NCBI RefSeq assembly: GCF_900096995.1
Contig: NZ_OANT01000005.1
Location: 1-64,000, forward strand
DNA: 64,000 bases
Origin: Acinetobacter puyangensis
Lineage (GTDB): Bacteria > Pseudomonadota > Gammaproteobacteria > Pseudomonadales > Moraxellaceae
Direction of reading: 5' to 3'
This document shows positions 7,305 to 16,780 of the stretch, one piece after another. The notes below the pieces were generated by a model, which was not told the origin of the DNA, searched no databases, and saw only the letters and a program-made list of their open reading frames with translations. Made by a program: the position numbers and the translations under genes. Numbering within the stretch: the stretch's first letter is position 1; each line of letters starts with the position of its first letter.

Positions 7305-10300
7305 TTGTCAGAAACTCCATTAATCGCATTTCCTGAGGTACCCCCTGTAGACAGCGATAATTCTTTAACGCCTATTACGACAGATACGGAATATAAAATT
7401 ACCGATGTAGATAATACCACTGTAAAAATCGATATTAATGGTACTGAGATTACATTTAAATCCTTATCCGGTTCACGTGGTCTGATGCAGGAATTTCAGG
7501 CAACTCAGGTCAAATATCCCGGCGGTAAAATCATCAGTATGACGTATACACCGATTAGTCAAAATGGTGCGGTTGCAGGATATCGTGTTACTGGTATTTC
7601 AGATAATTTAGGCAATAAATTAACCATTAATCGACTGAATATGAATGGTAGTGATACCTCTACCCTCGGAAAACAATTACAGGGCGCAATATCAAGTGTC
7701 GAAACCAATGCGAATAATTTAAATAAACAAACTGCAACCTACACTTATGAGATCCAGAATGTCACATTACAAGGTTCAAGTAAGCCCTATGCAAAGCTGG
7801 TTAAAGCTGTAAGTACTGGAAATGGTACTGAGGACTATTTATATACTGATTATGTTCATAAGGGACTATTCAATAATAGCAGTAATTCTGTCTATGGTGT
7901 TACTCTGCCCTTATTATCTACCCTGAAAAAAGGTGGTGAGACCATACTAAACTGGCAAACCACCTCGGATCAAATCAAAACCTATAAAAATTTAGATTAT
8001 GATTATGCATCCTTGATCTATAAAGAAAGTGTATCCGGCGGTACACTCACACTTAATGGACCTGCGGAAAAAGCCAAATCATTTACAGAAACTTTTGTGA
8101 TCAATCATAGTGGTGAAAATATTCTTTACGACTCTTCTAGCACATTTTCCTGCTTAAAACAAAATGGGTTACCCTTAAAGAAAATTGTTTTTGCAAAAAA
8201 AATCCGTAGACTCACCAGTTTTACCGATAAAAATGGCTATTTAACCAACTTGGCTTATGATGTAAATAACCGCTTAATCACCAGAACACAGGCAGCTAGT
8301 ACCTCCATAGAATAGAGAAGAAAGCAACACTTAACTATTCTTCTGCTTATAATATACCCAATACAATACAAATTGGTAATCTTACCCAGACCAATACCAT
8401 TAACGCACTTGGGCAAGTAACCAAAACAGTTCTCACCTCGACTCAAACAGGCAGCATCAGTAAAACTACTGATTTTACCTATCAAAGCAATGGTCTGCTT
8501 AGTTCAATTGATGGGCCACGTTCTGGCACCATTGATAAAGTTAACTATACTTATGATAGCTACGGCAATTTAGCGACCGAAGCACAACTTGTAAACAATA
8601 CAACGCGTACAACCCAATATGTAGGATACAATAGTTTTGGACAACCTGAGCGTATTGTCTATCCAAATAGCTTAGTCAACAAGTTTGTTTACAATGCAGA
8701 TGGCACAGTTCAAAGCAAAGTTAGCGGTACAGGTGGTACCACAGGCACCATCTCCGGAAAAACGTATAGCTATACCTACGATGCTGTTAAACGTTTGATT
8801 TCTGAAATAAATCCTGATGGAGAAAAAACCTCCTATCGTTATTTTCCTGCTTTTCGATATTTTGTAGATATTACAATGCCCGATGGCAGTATTCTGGTTA
8901 AAACATTTTACCCGGACGGTACACCTGCCATGGAAAGATTAAAAGACAGTAGCGAAAATATTTTTTCTCAAACCTATAATACATTGGATAGCAATGGACG
9001 TATTTTACGTAAACAGAGTGGTACCGACAATGACTGGTATTGGACAGATCACAGTTACGATCTAAATGGCAACCTACTGCAAACCACCTCTCGTTTAGGG
9101 ATTACCGAAAAATGGACATATGATGCACTCAATCGTGCGATTTCTCATACCGATGGATTGGGTAATATTGACACTAAAACTTATGATCTACAAGATAATA
9201 CCCTGATTGCCAAGGATGCATTGAATGCAGGGACCAATCCTTATAGCTATCGCAATGGAAAAACTTTGACTCAAGAAGTAAACAGCGATTACGGCACAAA
9301 AGCATACAACTACAATGAAGCCGATTTGCTAACGCAATCCCTGTATGGTATACGTAAATGTGAAAATACCAGCATTGATGCACTTACTCGTATTGGAAAG
9401 ATTGCCTGTACACATGCCTCAACTACAACTGGCGCCACAGAAGCCCATGATTTCATCTATACATATGACTCAAGCCGTTTTGGTCGTTTAGATACTGTTA
9501 CAGCAAATACGGTTTATGGTGCAACCACCAATTATACTTATGATAACTATGACAGGATTATCAAAAAATCCCAAAACAACAAAGCCATTAGCACATGGAG
9601 CGGCACCAAACCAACGCTGGACGTATCCTATACTTATACCACTGGGGATAAACTCAGTAGTCTTACCCTCCCCTCAGGTCGAAAGTTAACTTATAGTTAT
9701 AGTGGTACAAAACCAAACCAGTTGACCGATCTTAAACTGGATAATGTCGCTCTATTGCGCAGTATTGCCTATAATACAGCAGGTCAGATGACCGGCTGGA
9801 ACTGGGGTACAGGAAATGCCAGTTATACTTGGACTTATGATGCCAGCAAAAATGGTAGTCTGAAAAAAATCAGTAATAAAAATAATAGTGCCGTTGAAAA
9901 TTATAGTATTGACTATAGCTATGACCGTGATGGACGAATTACAAAACTCACCCGTAATAATGGTCTGGTGGATAACTTTACATATAGTAATGCCGATCGT
10001 CTACTCACCGAAACTCGGCTCAATGGCAGTACCAATGTCTATGGCATTAACTATACCTATGATAAAAATGGCAACCGCCTAAGTCTGGCAGCAACAGGTA
10101 CACACCAACAACCCAACGCCAATGTGACCTATACCTATACAGGAAATAAACTGACTAAAGTTAATACTACTAATGTTAGTCATACAGCGAACTTTGAACT
10201 GATCTATGGTGGTTTTACACCAGCTTATGATTATGCCGGTAACCGTCGCTGGAGTGGTAAACAAAACGGGGCTTCCACCGGTTATGAATATTACATGGCA

Positions 10301-11395
10301 TATAACCATAAGAACGAGCGAACTGTACGAGGCTATTCAAATACCAATTCCAACTGGAAAGATAATGCAGTCCAGTTTGTGTATGATGAAAACAGCCATT
10401 TGATTGGTGAATATAATGCAAGTGGTACGCCAATTGTTGAATATATCTGGCTGGGTGATCAACCAATTGCAGCAATCTATGGCAGTGGAACAACAGCAAA
10501 AACTTACTGGATTGTCACCGACGCTCAAAATACCCCAAGACGATTAATCGATAGCACTGATGGTAATACAACTGTATGGGCTTTTGACTCGACTGCCTTT
10601 GGTATAGGTATACCAAGTGTACAGACTGTGAAATTTAACCTGCGCTTTCCCGGTCAATATTACGATGAACTCACCAAACAACACTATAACCTGAACCGCT
10701 ATTACAATCCTGAACTTGGGCGTTATATGGAGCCTGATCGTATTGGACTGGAAGGTGGACTTAATCCTTATATCTATGCTAATGGTAATCCTCTAAGTAA
10801 TGTTGATCCAAGTGGGTTGGAATATTTAGCAAGCGGCTGGTATAATGTATCTAATCCTAGTATTTTTAGTAAAGATCAGACTTGGAAAGGTATTCAAAAT
10901 CAATTTGAAGGTGGAACAGGAGTTTATTATGCTGATCTTCAGAAATTTGGTTTTGAACAGTTTATTGATATTGATCAGCAAATACAGAGTAGTATTCTTA
11001 ACTCTAATGGTTATATGAATAAAGTAATTAGTAGTATTGGAGATAATCAATTTTTTAATTTCGACTGGTCAAAAAAAGCATTTGGTTCAGATTACATTCA
11101 TAGCTTTATAAAAGGAAAAGCATGGCCGTTTGGAAGAATAGCTGGTGATGTTTCAGGTACCATTATTAAGAATAAAGATGGTACATACCTAGCTTCTGGA
11201 GTTATTAATTTTAGATCTGACACTTATAGCTGGAAGCCTGATTATGGTAGATTCTTAGAAGATACAGGAATAAGAGTATTTGGTGCAGTTTTGGGTTCTG
11301 AGCCCTCAAGTTATTATAAAAAAAATAATAATGGTGAGATGCCTATAGAATATCCAAGAAATTTTTGGTTTATTACCCCTGGTAAATGGAAATAG
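7305..11395 (+). pseudogene. Rhs family protein with colicin-M-like toxin end, truncated and frameshifted
   Basis: The first open piece (7305-8313, TTG start) ends at a TAG at 8313. The other frame picks up at once (ATLNYSSAYNIPN from 8324) and runs without a stop to 11395, so one frameshift at about 8300-8323 splits a single gene. There is no signal peptide or N-terminal domain, so the 5' end is also missing. The long piece holds many YD/RHS repeats (YTYDSYGNL, YDALNRAISHTDG). The core motif follows (QHYNLNRYYNPELGRYMEPD, then ANGNPLSNVDPSG at about 10810) and marks the start of a variable toxin end of about 190 aa. That end contains AGDVSGTIIKNKDGTYLASG, then RSDTYSWKPDYGR near residue 820, resembling the D-x-Y-D-x5-H-R catalytic motif of colicin M (lipid II hydrolase) with Asp to Ser and His to Gly changes. 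The toxin assignment is tentative. Confidence 0.75.
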
Positions 11396-11458
11396 AATTT
11401 ATGCCACTATAAAATATAATTTATTTTATGGTGGCTCAAATTAATTGGATGATTTAAA

Positions 11459-11895
11459 ATGAGAAAATATTCTTTATTATTAGCTTTAATTATTTTTTCA
11501 ATATTAATTGTATTTGATTTTTATGGTAAAATTAATTTATTATTTAAGTATGGATCTTTTTTAAAGCAGTATATCTTGGTGAAAATATGCGTAAAAGAGG
11601 TTTTATAATGGAGGGTTGTACATATGTTGACTCAACCAAAAATATAACCAATTATTTAGACCCCATTAATTACAATAAAATAAAAAAACATGCAGATTGT
11701 ATTAATGATAGTAAATTAATATCTGTTAATAATTATTATGAAAAATATAATGTAGCGGTATTTCAATGTAGAAATAACAACCTGATTATAGAATATAGTT
11801 GGACAGATTTCGAAAATTCTTGTTCGATTATGGAAGTAAAAGAGGATTTAAAAATATCCCCTGGTTATACTGTAAAGCATTTAAACTCTCCTTAG
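11459..11895 (+). pseudogene. Membrane-anchored immunity gene for the Rhs toxin, frameshifted
   Basis: The ATG at 11459 opens a reading frame starting MRKYSLLLALIIFSILIVF, one N-terminal membrane helix. It runs on to a stop at 11608. A different frame continues with SFFKAVYLGEN, then GFIMEGCTYVDS and on to 11895. The two join if the six-T run at about 11557-11562 had one more T. The joined protein (about 144 aa) would have a membrane anchor followed by a domain with four cysteines (GCTYV, HADCI, FQCRN, NSCSI). Colicin M immunity protein Cmi also has an N-terminal anchor and a disulfide-bonded periplasmic domain. Position directly after the toxin end supports an immunity role. Either a mutation or a homopolymer sequencing error broke the frame. 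Confidence 0.6.
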
Positions 11896-11937
11896 AAAGG
11901 TAATTAAGTTGCTACTATACTAATAATATATCTATTC

Positions 11938-12250
11938 GAGACAACGTTACTGCTAACTTTGAACCCATCTATGATGGCTTTAGTCCAACTTATGATTATT
12001 CGGGTAATCAATGCTGGGGTGATAAACATAACGGTACGGGTGTAGGTTACTATATGGCATATAACCATAAGAACGAGCGGACTGTACGAGGCTATTCAAA
12101 TACCAATTCCAACTGGAAAAATAATGCAATCCAGTTTGTGTATGATGAAAACAGCCATTTGATTGGTGAATATAATGCAAGTGGTACGCCAATTGTTGAA
12201 TATATCTGGCTGGGTGATCAACCAATTGCAGCAATCTATGGCAGTGGAAC
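11938..12250 (+). pseudogene. Orphan Rhs fragment, cut by the IS element
   Basis: The segment encodes ANFEPIYDGFSPTYDYSGN, then GYYMAYNHKNERTVRGYS and EYIWLGDQPIAAIYGSG. It is nearly identical to 10186-10490 of the main rhs gene from MAYNHKNERT onward. It begins without a start codon and ends abruptly at the left end of the IS3-family element. It is a displaced rhs core segment that once led to another toxin end. Confidence 0.85.
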
Positions 12251-12289
12251 GGTAATCCTCCCATAAATAACCGAAGTTAAAAGTAGAGG

Positions 12290-13135
12290 TTAAGCAGCCA
12301 TTAGAGGTGGCCTTCCTTTATTGGCTTGATGTGGTCTTTCATGATTGTAATGCCTGAGTAGCACTGCTACGCAAGAGTTTGTTGCATAATATTGCACGTC
12401 TTCAAGTGTATCAAATAGATGTTTGCTGAGCCAACTATAACGTATAGTCCGATTATAACGTTCAATATACGCATTCTGCTGTGGTTTACCTGGTTGAATA
12501 TATTCAATACGAATACCGTATTCAGTTGCCCAACGTACGAATTCATGACTGATAAACTCAGGTCCTGAGCAGCATTGCTGCGCAAGGCATCGGATCAATA
12601 ACGGTTTTTCTCGATATTCCAGTAACTGATTGAGTGTTCGAATAACTCGTATTGTCGGTAATGAAAATCCTACTTCAATAGCTAAACCTTCTCGACGGTA
12701 ATCATCAATCACATTTAATAATCGGAATTTGCGACCATCGGAAAGCTGATCGTGCATAAAATCCAGTGACCAGACCTGATTTTCTCGGATGGGTTCTTTC
12801 AATGGTTCAGGCGCATGTCGTTTTAGTCTTCTTCTCGGTTTAATACGCAGATTCAGTGCCAACTCACAGTAAATGCGATAAACCCGCTTGTGATTCCAGC
12901 AGTGACTCTCAACATGCCGTAAATATGAGAAGCATAGACCAAAGCCCCAATCGGAATTTTCCTCAGTGAGTTCAATGAGCTGTTCTGCAATTAAGGCATT
13001 ATCATCACTAAGTTTGGTCTGATAGCGGAAGCAGGTTTCACTTATACTAAATGCAGTACAAGCCAAACGGATACTAACCGCATGCTGGGCAACTGCTTGT
13101 TGAGCCATCTGACGTCGACAAGATGGCTTCACCAC
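12290..13135 (-). CDS. IS3-family transposase OrfB, probably inactive
   Basis: The 281-aa product has the HTH_21 region, then the rve integrase core: VWSLDFMHD (first Asp), [15 protein letters not shown], and [10 protein letters not shown] (Glu). In the usual family motif IRCDNGPEF the second catalytic Asp-Asn is missing: here the protein reads [14 protein letters not shown] because a 21-bp palindromic unit (12566-12586) has replaced the codons. A second 21-bp unit (12355-12375) sits in frame near the C-terminus and replaces the expected Trp-rich stretch before HYNHERPHQ. Both leave the frame open. It overlaps orfA by 7 bp, consistent with -1 frameshift fusion in active relatives. Loss of the Asp should abolish transposition. 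Confidence 0.85.
   Translation of the reverse strand: MVKPSCRRQMAQQAVAQHAVSIRLACTAFSISETCFRYQTKLSDDNALIAEQLIELTEENSDWGFGLCFSYLRHVESHCWNHKRVYRIYCELALNLRIKPRRRLKRHAPEPLKEPIRENQVWSLDFMHDQLSDGRKFRLLNVIDDYRREGLAIEVGFSLPTIRVIRTLNQLLEYREKPLLIRCLAQQCCSGPEFISHEFVRWATEYGIRIEYIQPGKPQQNAYIERYNRTIRYSWLSKHLFDTLEDVQYYATNSCVAVLLRHYNHERPHQANKGRPPLMAA
12355..12375 (+). repeat. Palindromic unit TGAG...CGCAAG inside orfB (copy 1)
   Basis: The unit reads TGAG, arm TAGCA, one base C, arm TGCTA, then CGCAAG (21 bp). It is in frame within the transposase gene and replaces conserved residues. Confidence 0.7.
12566..12586 (+). repeat. Palindromic unit TGAG...CGCAAG inside orfB (copy 2)
   Basis: The unit reads TGAG, arm CAGCA, one base T, arm TGCTG, then CGCAAG (21 bp). 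Flanks are identical to copy 1 and the arms differ. It replaces the Asp-Asn codons of the CDNGPE catalytic motif, with a net gain of 15 bp. Confidence 0.75.
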
Positions 13136-13395
13136 TTTTTTGACATTGCTTCCTGAATAATCTCTGCCTTTAATCGCTCTTCAGCATACATTTTTTTTAG
13201 TCTGGTATTTTCTGTTTCCAACTCTTTCAGCCGTGCCATCAAAGATGTATCCATACCGCCATATTTAGCACGCCATTTATAGAAGGTCGCATTACTCATA
13301 CCGTGTTCACCACAAAGGGCAGCAACAGGTGTGCCAGACTCCGCTTGCTTCAAGATGGACATGATCTGGCTGTCAGTAAATTTAGATGTTTTCAT
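13129..13395 (-). CDS. IS3-family OrfA (HTH protein)
   Basis: This 88-aa protein has the HTH_Tnp_1 domain ([20 protein letters not shown], then [17 protein letters not shown]) and a leucine-zipper-like tail ([20 protein letters not shown]). The length is normal for IS3-family OrfA. It binds the IS ends and is fused to OrfB by programmed frameshifting in the family. It lies upstream of and overlaps orfB. Confidence 0.9.
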   Translation of the reverse strand: MKTSKFTDSQIMSILKQAESGTPVAALCGEHGMSNATFYKWRAKYGGMDTSLMARLKELETENTRLKKMYAEERLKAEIIQEAMSKKW

Positions 13396-13466
13396 GCAGA
13401 ATCTCCTGCTTGTATCTTAAGAGAAAATTCTACTTCTAGCTCCTATTATTTTTAGGGGGGATTACC

Positions 13467-13649
13467 TTATGATGTTTTAAAAGTAATTATTCTGAAATTC
13501 CACTGTGTATTAATGAAATTTCAAATCTTCTAAATGATGAAAAATTAGATTGGAAAGACTTTATTAATGAATCAAATATCTATTTCTCATCAAGAAGCGA
13601 TTTTATTGAATTTATAGTTTGGTTAAGAAATGAATTAATTAAACTATAA
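13467..13649 (+). pseudogene. Truncated immunity-gene end, cut by the IS element
   Basis: An open frame begins at the right end of the IS and ends at TAA (13647-13649). It reads YSEIPLCINEISNLLNDEKL, then DWKDFINESNIYFSS and WLRNELIKL. It has no start codon. The acidic, AT-rich character and its place just before another rhs core fragment fit the tail of an immunity gene whose 5' part was lost at the IS. The family is not recognised. Confidence 0.5.
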
Positions 13650-13673
13650 TCTAAATCAATTAATATGACCAAG

Positions 13674-13835
13674 CACACTAGTCTTGAACTTGGTCGCTAT
13701 ATGGAGCCCGATCCGAGCGAGTTTTAAAGCATTGCGTTAAAAACGAACTGCAAAACGTAGCGAAGTGGGACTGGAAGGTGGACTTAATCCTTATATCTAT
13801 GCTAATGGTAATCCTCTTGCAACTTTAAGCAACTG
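13674..13835 (+). pseudogene. Rhs core remnant with an internal insertion
   Basis: The segment reads LELGRYMEPD, then after about 55 extra bases GLEGGLNPYIYANGNPLA, matching the rhs core at 10708-10800. The extra DNA (about 13712-13767) has short inverted pieces (GTTTT and AAAAC; CGAG and GTAGCGAAG at the ends) and brings a stop codon. After 13835 the similarity ends; the stretch to 13929 shows no gene. Confidence 0.75.
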
Positions 13836-13929
13836 TCCAAAGGCTACCAATTTCATCCAATTACAATTAATGTAATCAGAATTTTAATGTGGTTTGCAAT
13901 GTGGGATAAAATCATAGATAAAAAATAAA

Positions 13930-13950
13930 CCCTTGTTTTTACAAGGGCTT
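13930..13950 (-). terminator. Terminator of tRNA-Ser
   Basis: CCCTTGT and ACAAGGG form the stem, followed on the minus strand by TTTATTTTT. It is directly downstream of the tRNA-Ser gene. Confidence 0.8.
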
Positions 13951-13961
13951 ATTTAAATATT

Positions 13962-14051
13962 TGGCGGAAGCGGTGAGATTCGAACTCACGGAGGACTCGC
14001 GCCCTCGTCGGTTTTCAAGACCGGTGCATTAAACCGCTCTGCCACGCTTCC
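13962..14051 (-). tRNA. tRNA-Ser (anticodon UGA)
   Basis: The 90-nt gene folds with acceptor stem GGAAGCG/CGCTTCC, an encoded CCA end (13962-13964), T-loop GTTCGAATC, a long variable arm and anticodon TGA (plus strand TCA at 14015-14017). Its 3' end is copied at 1001-1017, marking it as an integration target. Such tRNA-Ser genes are common island sites. Confidence 0.95.
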
Positions 14052-14199
14052 AGTGGCGCAAGAATACAAAGCTTTTGATCTTTATACAAGAAAAATTTTA
14101 TTGCTTTATACTCAATTGCATATGGATTAAACAAATTTGGTCGCATTCATTATCATAATCTATGTAACCATGCCAATTCATAGATGAATAAGGTTGAAA

Positions 14200-16230
14200 T
14201 CAAAGCTTTGCAGCCAGTTCCGCACCTTCTCGAATGGCTCTTTTTGCATCTAGTTCACCTGCTAGTTTTGCCCCACCGATGATATGGTATTTTGCCAGTG
14301 TATGTTCTGTTTCTTGCGGCAGAAGCTCTTTGACCGATTCCTGTCCGGCACATACCACGATCGTATCTACACGTAAGAGTTGTTCAATACCATCAACCTC
14401 AACCCACAAACCTTCCTGTGTAATGGCTTTATATTGCACACCACGCATCATGCGGACATGATGTTTCTTCAGTTGAGCACGATGTACCCAACCTGAAGTT
14501 TTACCCAAACCAATTCCCAGTGGTGTAGTTTTTCGCTGTAATAAGAAAATCTGCCGATAAGGTAAATCGACTTCCGCAAGTGCCAGACCACCTTCTGAAA
14601 TATAATTGACATGAGGATCGATGCCCCATTCACGTTGCCAATCCGCCAAAGGTTGTGGTTGTGGCTGAGAAGGCGGCTTTAATAAAAACTCACTGACATC
14701 AAAGCCAATACCGCCTGCCCCAATCACTGCAACCCGATGCCCCACCTCTGCCCCTCGCAGTACTTCGGCGTAGGATAAAACCTGTGGTAAATCTGCACCT
14801 TCTATTTTCAACGGTCGTGGTACTACGCCTGTTGCAATCACGACATCATCAAAACCTTCACGCTCTAATTGTTCCCGATTAATACGGGTATTTAAACGGA
14901 CTTCCACTGCATTTTTCTCAAGCTGAACCTTGAAATATCGAATGGTCTCGTGGAATTCCTCTTTACCCGGTACAACTTTGGCCAAATTAAATTGTCCGCC
15001 CACTTCATGACTTGCTTCAAACAAAGTCACCTGATGACCACGACCGGCTGCAATGGTTGCCGCAGACATCCCAGCGACACCGCCACCGACCACAGCAATA
15101 CGTTTAGGTTTTTTAGTTTTTACATAGACCAGTTCGGTTTCATGACAAGCACGAGGATTAACCAGACAACTGGCACGCTGATTTTTAAAGGTATGATCCA
15201 GACATGCCTGATTACAGGCAATACAGGTATTAATTTCATTGACTCGCCCGGTTGCGGTTTTATTCACCCAATACGGATCGGCAAGAAAAGGCCGTGCCAT
15301 CTGAACCATATCGGCTTTACCCGATGCGATGATCTCTTCGGCAGTATCCGGCATATTAATTCGGTTTGAGGCAATAACAGGCACATTGACATGCTGTTTC
15401 ACATAAGCTGTCACATCGACAAAAGCTGCACGTGGTACAGAAGTCACAATTGTCGGAACGCGGGCTTCATGCCAGCCAATACCGGTATTGAGCAAGGTAA
15501 TGCCGGCTTTTTCCAATGCCTGCGCGACAATCAACACTTCATCCATGGTATTGCCATCATGGACCAGATCCAACATGGACAAGCGAAAACAGATAATAAA
15601 TTTTTCACCGACTTTGGCACGAATAGCTTTGACAATCTCAATTGCCAGACGCATACGCCCCTGAATATCACCACCCCAGCGATCCTGACGTTGATTGACA
15701 TGGCGACTTAGAAACTGATTAAGCAAATAACCTTCTGAGCCCATAATTTCCACTCCATCATAGCCTGCTTTTTGGGCTAGATAAGCAGCTTTTGCATAAT
15801 CGTCAATGGTCACTAAAATCTGTTTATCAGACAGTGCTCTGGGTTTAAATGGAGAAATCGGAGATTTAATTGGGCTAGCAGATACTGCAAAAGGTTGATA
15901 GCCATAACGACCGGAATGCAAAATCTGCATCAGAATTTTTGCACCATGCTTATGCACAGCATGGGTCACCAAACGATGATTTAACACATCCCCCCAACTA
16001 TTCATGGTACCGCCCATTGGCAGCAGCCAGCCCTGACGGTTGGGGGAAATCCCACCGGTAATAATCAATCCAACACCGCCTTTGGCGCGTTCTGCAAAAT
16101 AAGCAGCAAGTTTGGGATAATGATAAAAGCGATCTTCCAAACCACTGTGCATGGATCCCATCACCACACGGTTACGAATTGTGGTAAACCCTAAATGTAA
16201 TGGTTTTAAAACATTGCTATAGCTGGTCAT
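14200..16230 (-). CDS. fadH: 2,4-dienoyl-CoA reductase (NADPH), FadH-type
   Basis: FadH reduces 2,4-dienoyl-CoA during beta-oxidation of unsaturated fatty acids. The 676-aa protein (E. coli FadH is 671 aa) has an N-terminal OYE-like TIM barrel binding FMN (residues 1-340: LKPLHLGFTTIRNRVVMGSM, then DGVEIMGSEGYLLNQFLS). A 4Fe-4S motif, CIACNQACLDHTFKNQRASC, lies near residue 335. The FAD GVAGMSAATIAAGRG and NADPH-binding VIGAGGIGFDVSEFL folds follow. An AGGAAAA ribosome-binding site precedes the ATG. It is transcribed alone toward the tRNA. Confidence 0.93.
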   Translation of the reverse strand: MTSYSNVLKPLHLGFTTIRNRVVMGSMHSGLEDRFYHYPKLAAYFAERAKGGVGLIITGGISPNRQGWLLPMGGTMNSWGDVLNHRLVTHAVHKHGAKILMQILHSGRYGYQPFAVSASPIKSPISPFKPRALSDKQILVTIDDYAKAAYLAQKAGYDGVEIMGSEGYLLNQFLSRHVNQRQDRWGGDIQGRMRLAIEIVKAIRAKVGEKFIICFRLSMLDLVHDGNTMDEVLIVAQALEKAGITLLNTGIGWHEARVPTIVTSVPRAAFVDVTAYVKQHVNVPVIASNRINMPDTAEEIIASGKADMVQMARPFLADPYWVNKTATGRVNEINTCIACNQACLDHTFKNQRASCLVNPRACHETELVYVKTKKPKRIAVVGGGVAGMSAATIAAGRGHQVTLFEASHEVGGQFNLAKVVPGKEEFHETIRYFKVQLEKNAVEVRLNTRINREQLEREGFDDVVIATGVVPRPLKIEGADLPQVLSYAEVLRGAEVGHRVAVIGAGGIGFDVSEFLLKPPSQPQPQPLADWQREWGIDPHVNYISEGGLALAEVDLPYRQIFLLQRKTTPLGIGLGKTSGWVHRAQLKKHHVRMMRGVQYKAITQEGLWVEVDGIEQLLRVDTIVVCAGQESVKELLPQETEHTLAKYHIIGGAKLAGELDAKRAIREGAELAAKL

Positions 16231-16380
16231 AGGATTTTTCCTTTATCTGGCTGCAAAGCACTTATGCAATTTGTTGCATAATAATTTAGAGAGATTTTTG
16301 CCAATTGTAAATGACTATATAAGCGCATATTTTGTGTATAATAAGTCAAGCTTAGCGAAACATTATTTGTACCCTGATAT

Positions 16381-16651
16381 TAGGGTCTGTCAACATTTGA
16401 TAAATAGGTTGCGTTGTAGGCTAAAATTTCTTCAACCGAGGCATGAAACGCAGGCAATGGTTATTCCCTTGTCAAGTTTCATAACGAAGTTTGGGGGAAT
16501 TTTAGCCACAACCCTACGGGACAAGGAGATTTTTTGACGCTACTGCGTTATGAATAGTTCATTTAGAATCACTAAATCTCACTATTCATGCCTTGTATTG
16601 CCTAAAAAATGTCCATTGTCGCAACCATAGATTAAATGGCGACAGACCCTA
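16381..16651. repeat. MITE-like element, copy 1
   Basis: The element has inverted ends GGGTCTGTCAACATTT (left) and GGGTCTGTCGCCATTT (right, reversed). It is flanked by TA on both sides, as in IS5-family (IS427-group) or Tc1-like insertion. It encodes no protein; the small open frame inside is chance. It matches 56483-56767 in the opposite orientation apart from one variable patch (see that copy). Confidence 0.8.
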
Positions 16652-16780
16652 GGTAAATTGAATTTTGTTCATGAAATAGCATAAACGACTCATTCGTATA
16701 ATTTTCTAGTTTTACTCCTATTCAATTTGTATTTTTAAAATTTTGGTCAAAAAACTGACCAATGATGTCATAGGTTTGTT

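Larger units (their letters stand above)
12251..13466 (-). mobile_element. IS3-family insertion sequence
   Basis: The element is about 1216 bp. Its ends are inverted repeats starting GGTAATCCTCCC on the left and GGTAATCCCCCC (minus strand) on the right, and both repeats continue to AGTAGA. It carries two overlapping minus-strand frames, orfA then orfB. The three bases outside each end differ (AAC on the left, TTA on the right), so there is no target duplication and the flanks do not match. An adjacent deletion or recombination between two IS copies is likely. Confidence 0.85.

Noticed and set aside
11980-12264. Antisense frames across the rhs fragments (also near 10215-10499)
   Set aside because: They mirror the rhs coding strand in both copies and have no independent signals.
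1001-13974. A prophage as the inserted element
   Set aside because: No integrase, structural, lysis or replication genes of phage are visible between the repeats.
16271-16537. An 88-codon open frame before the ABC exporter
   Set aside because: It runs from non-coding DNA into MITE copy 1, and the matching frame is not kept in copy 2.
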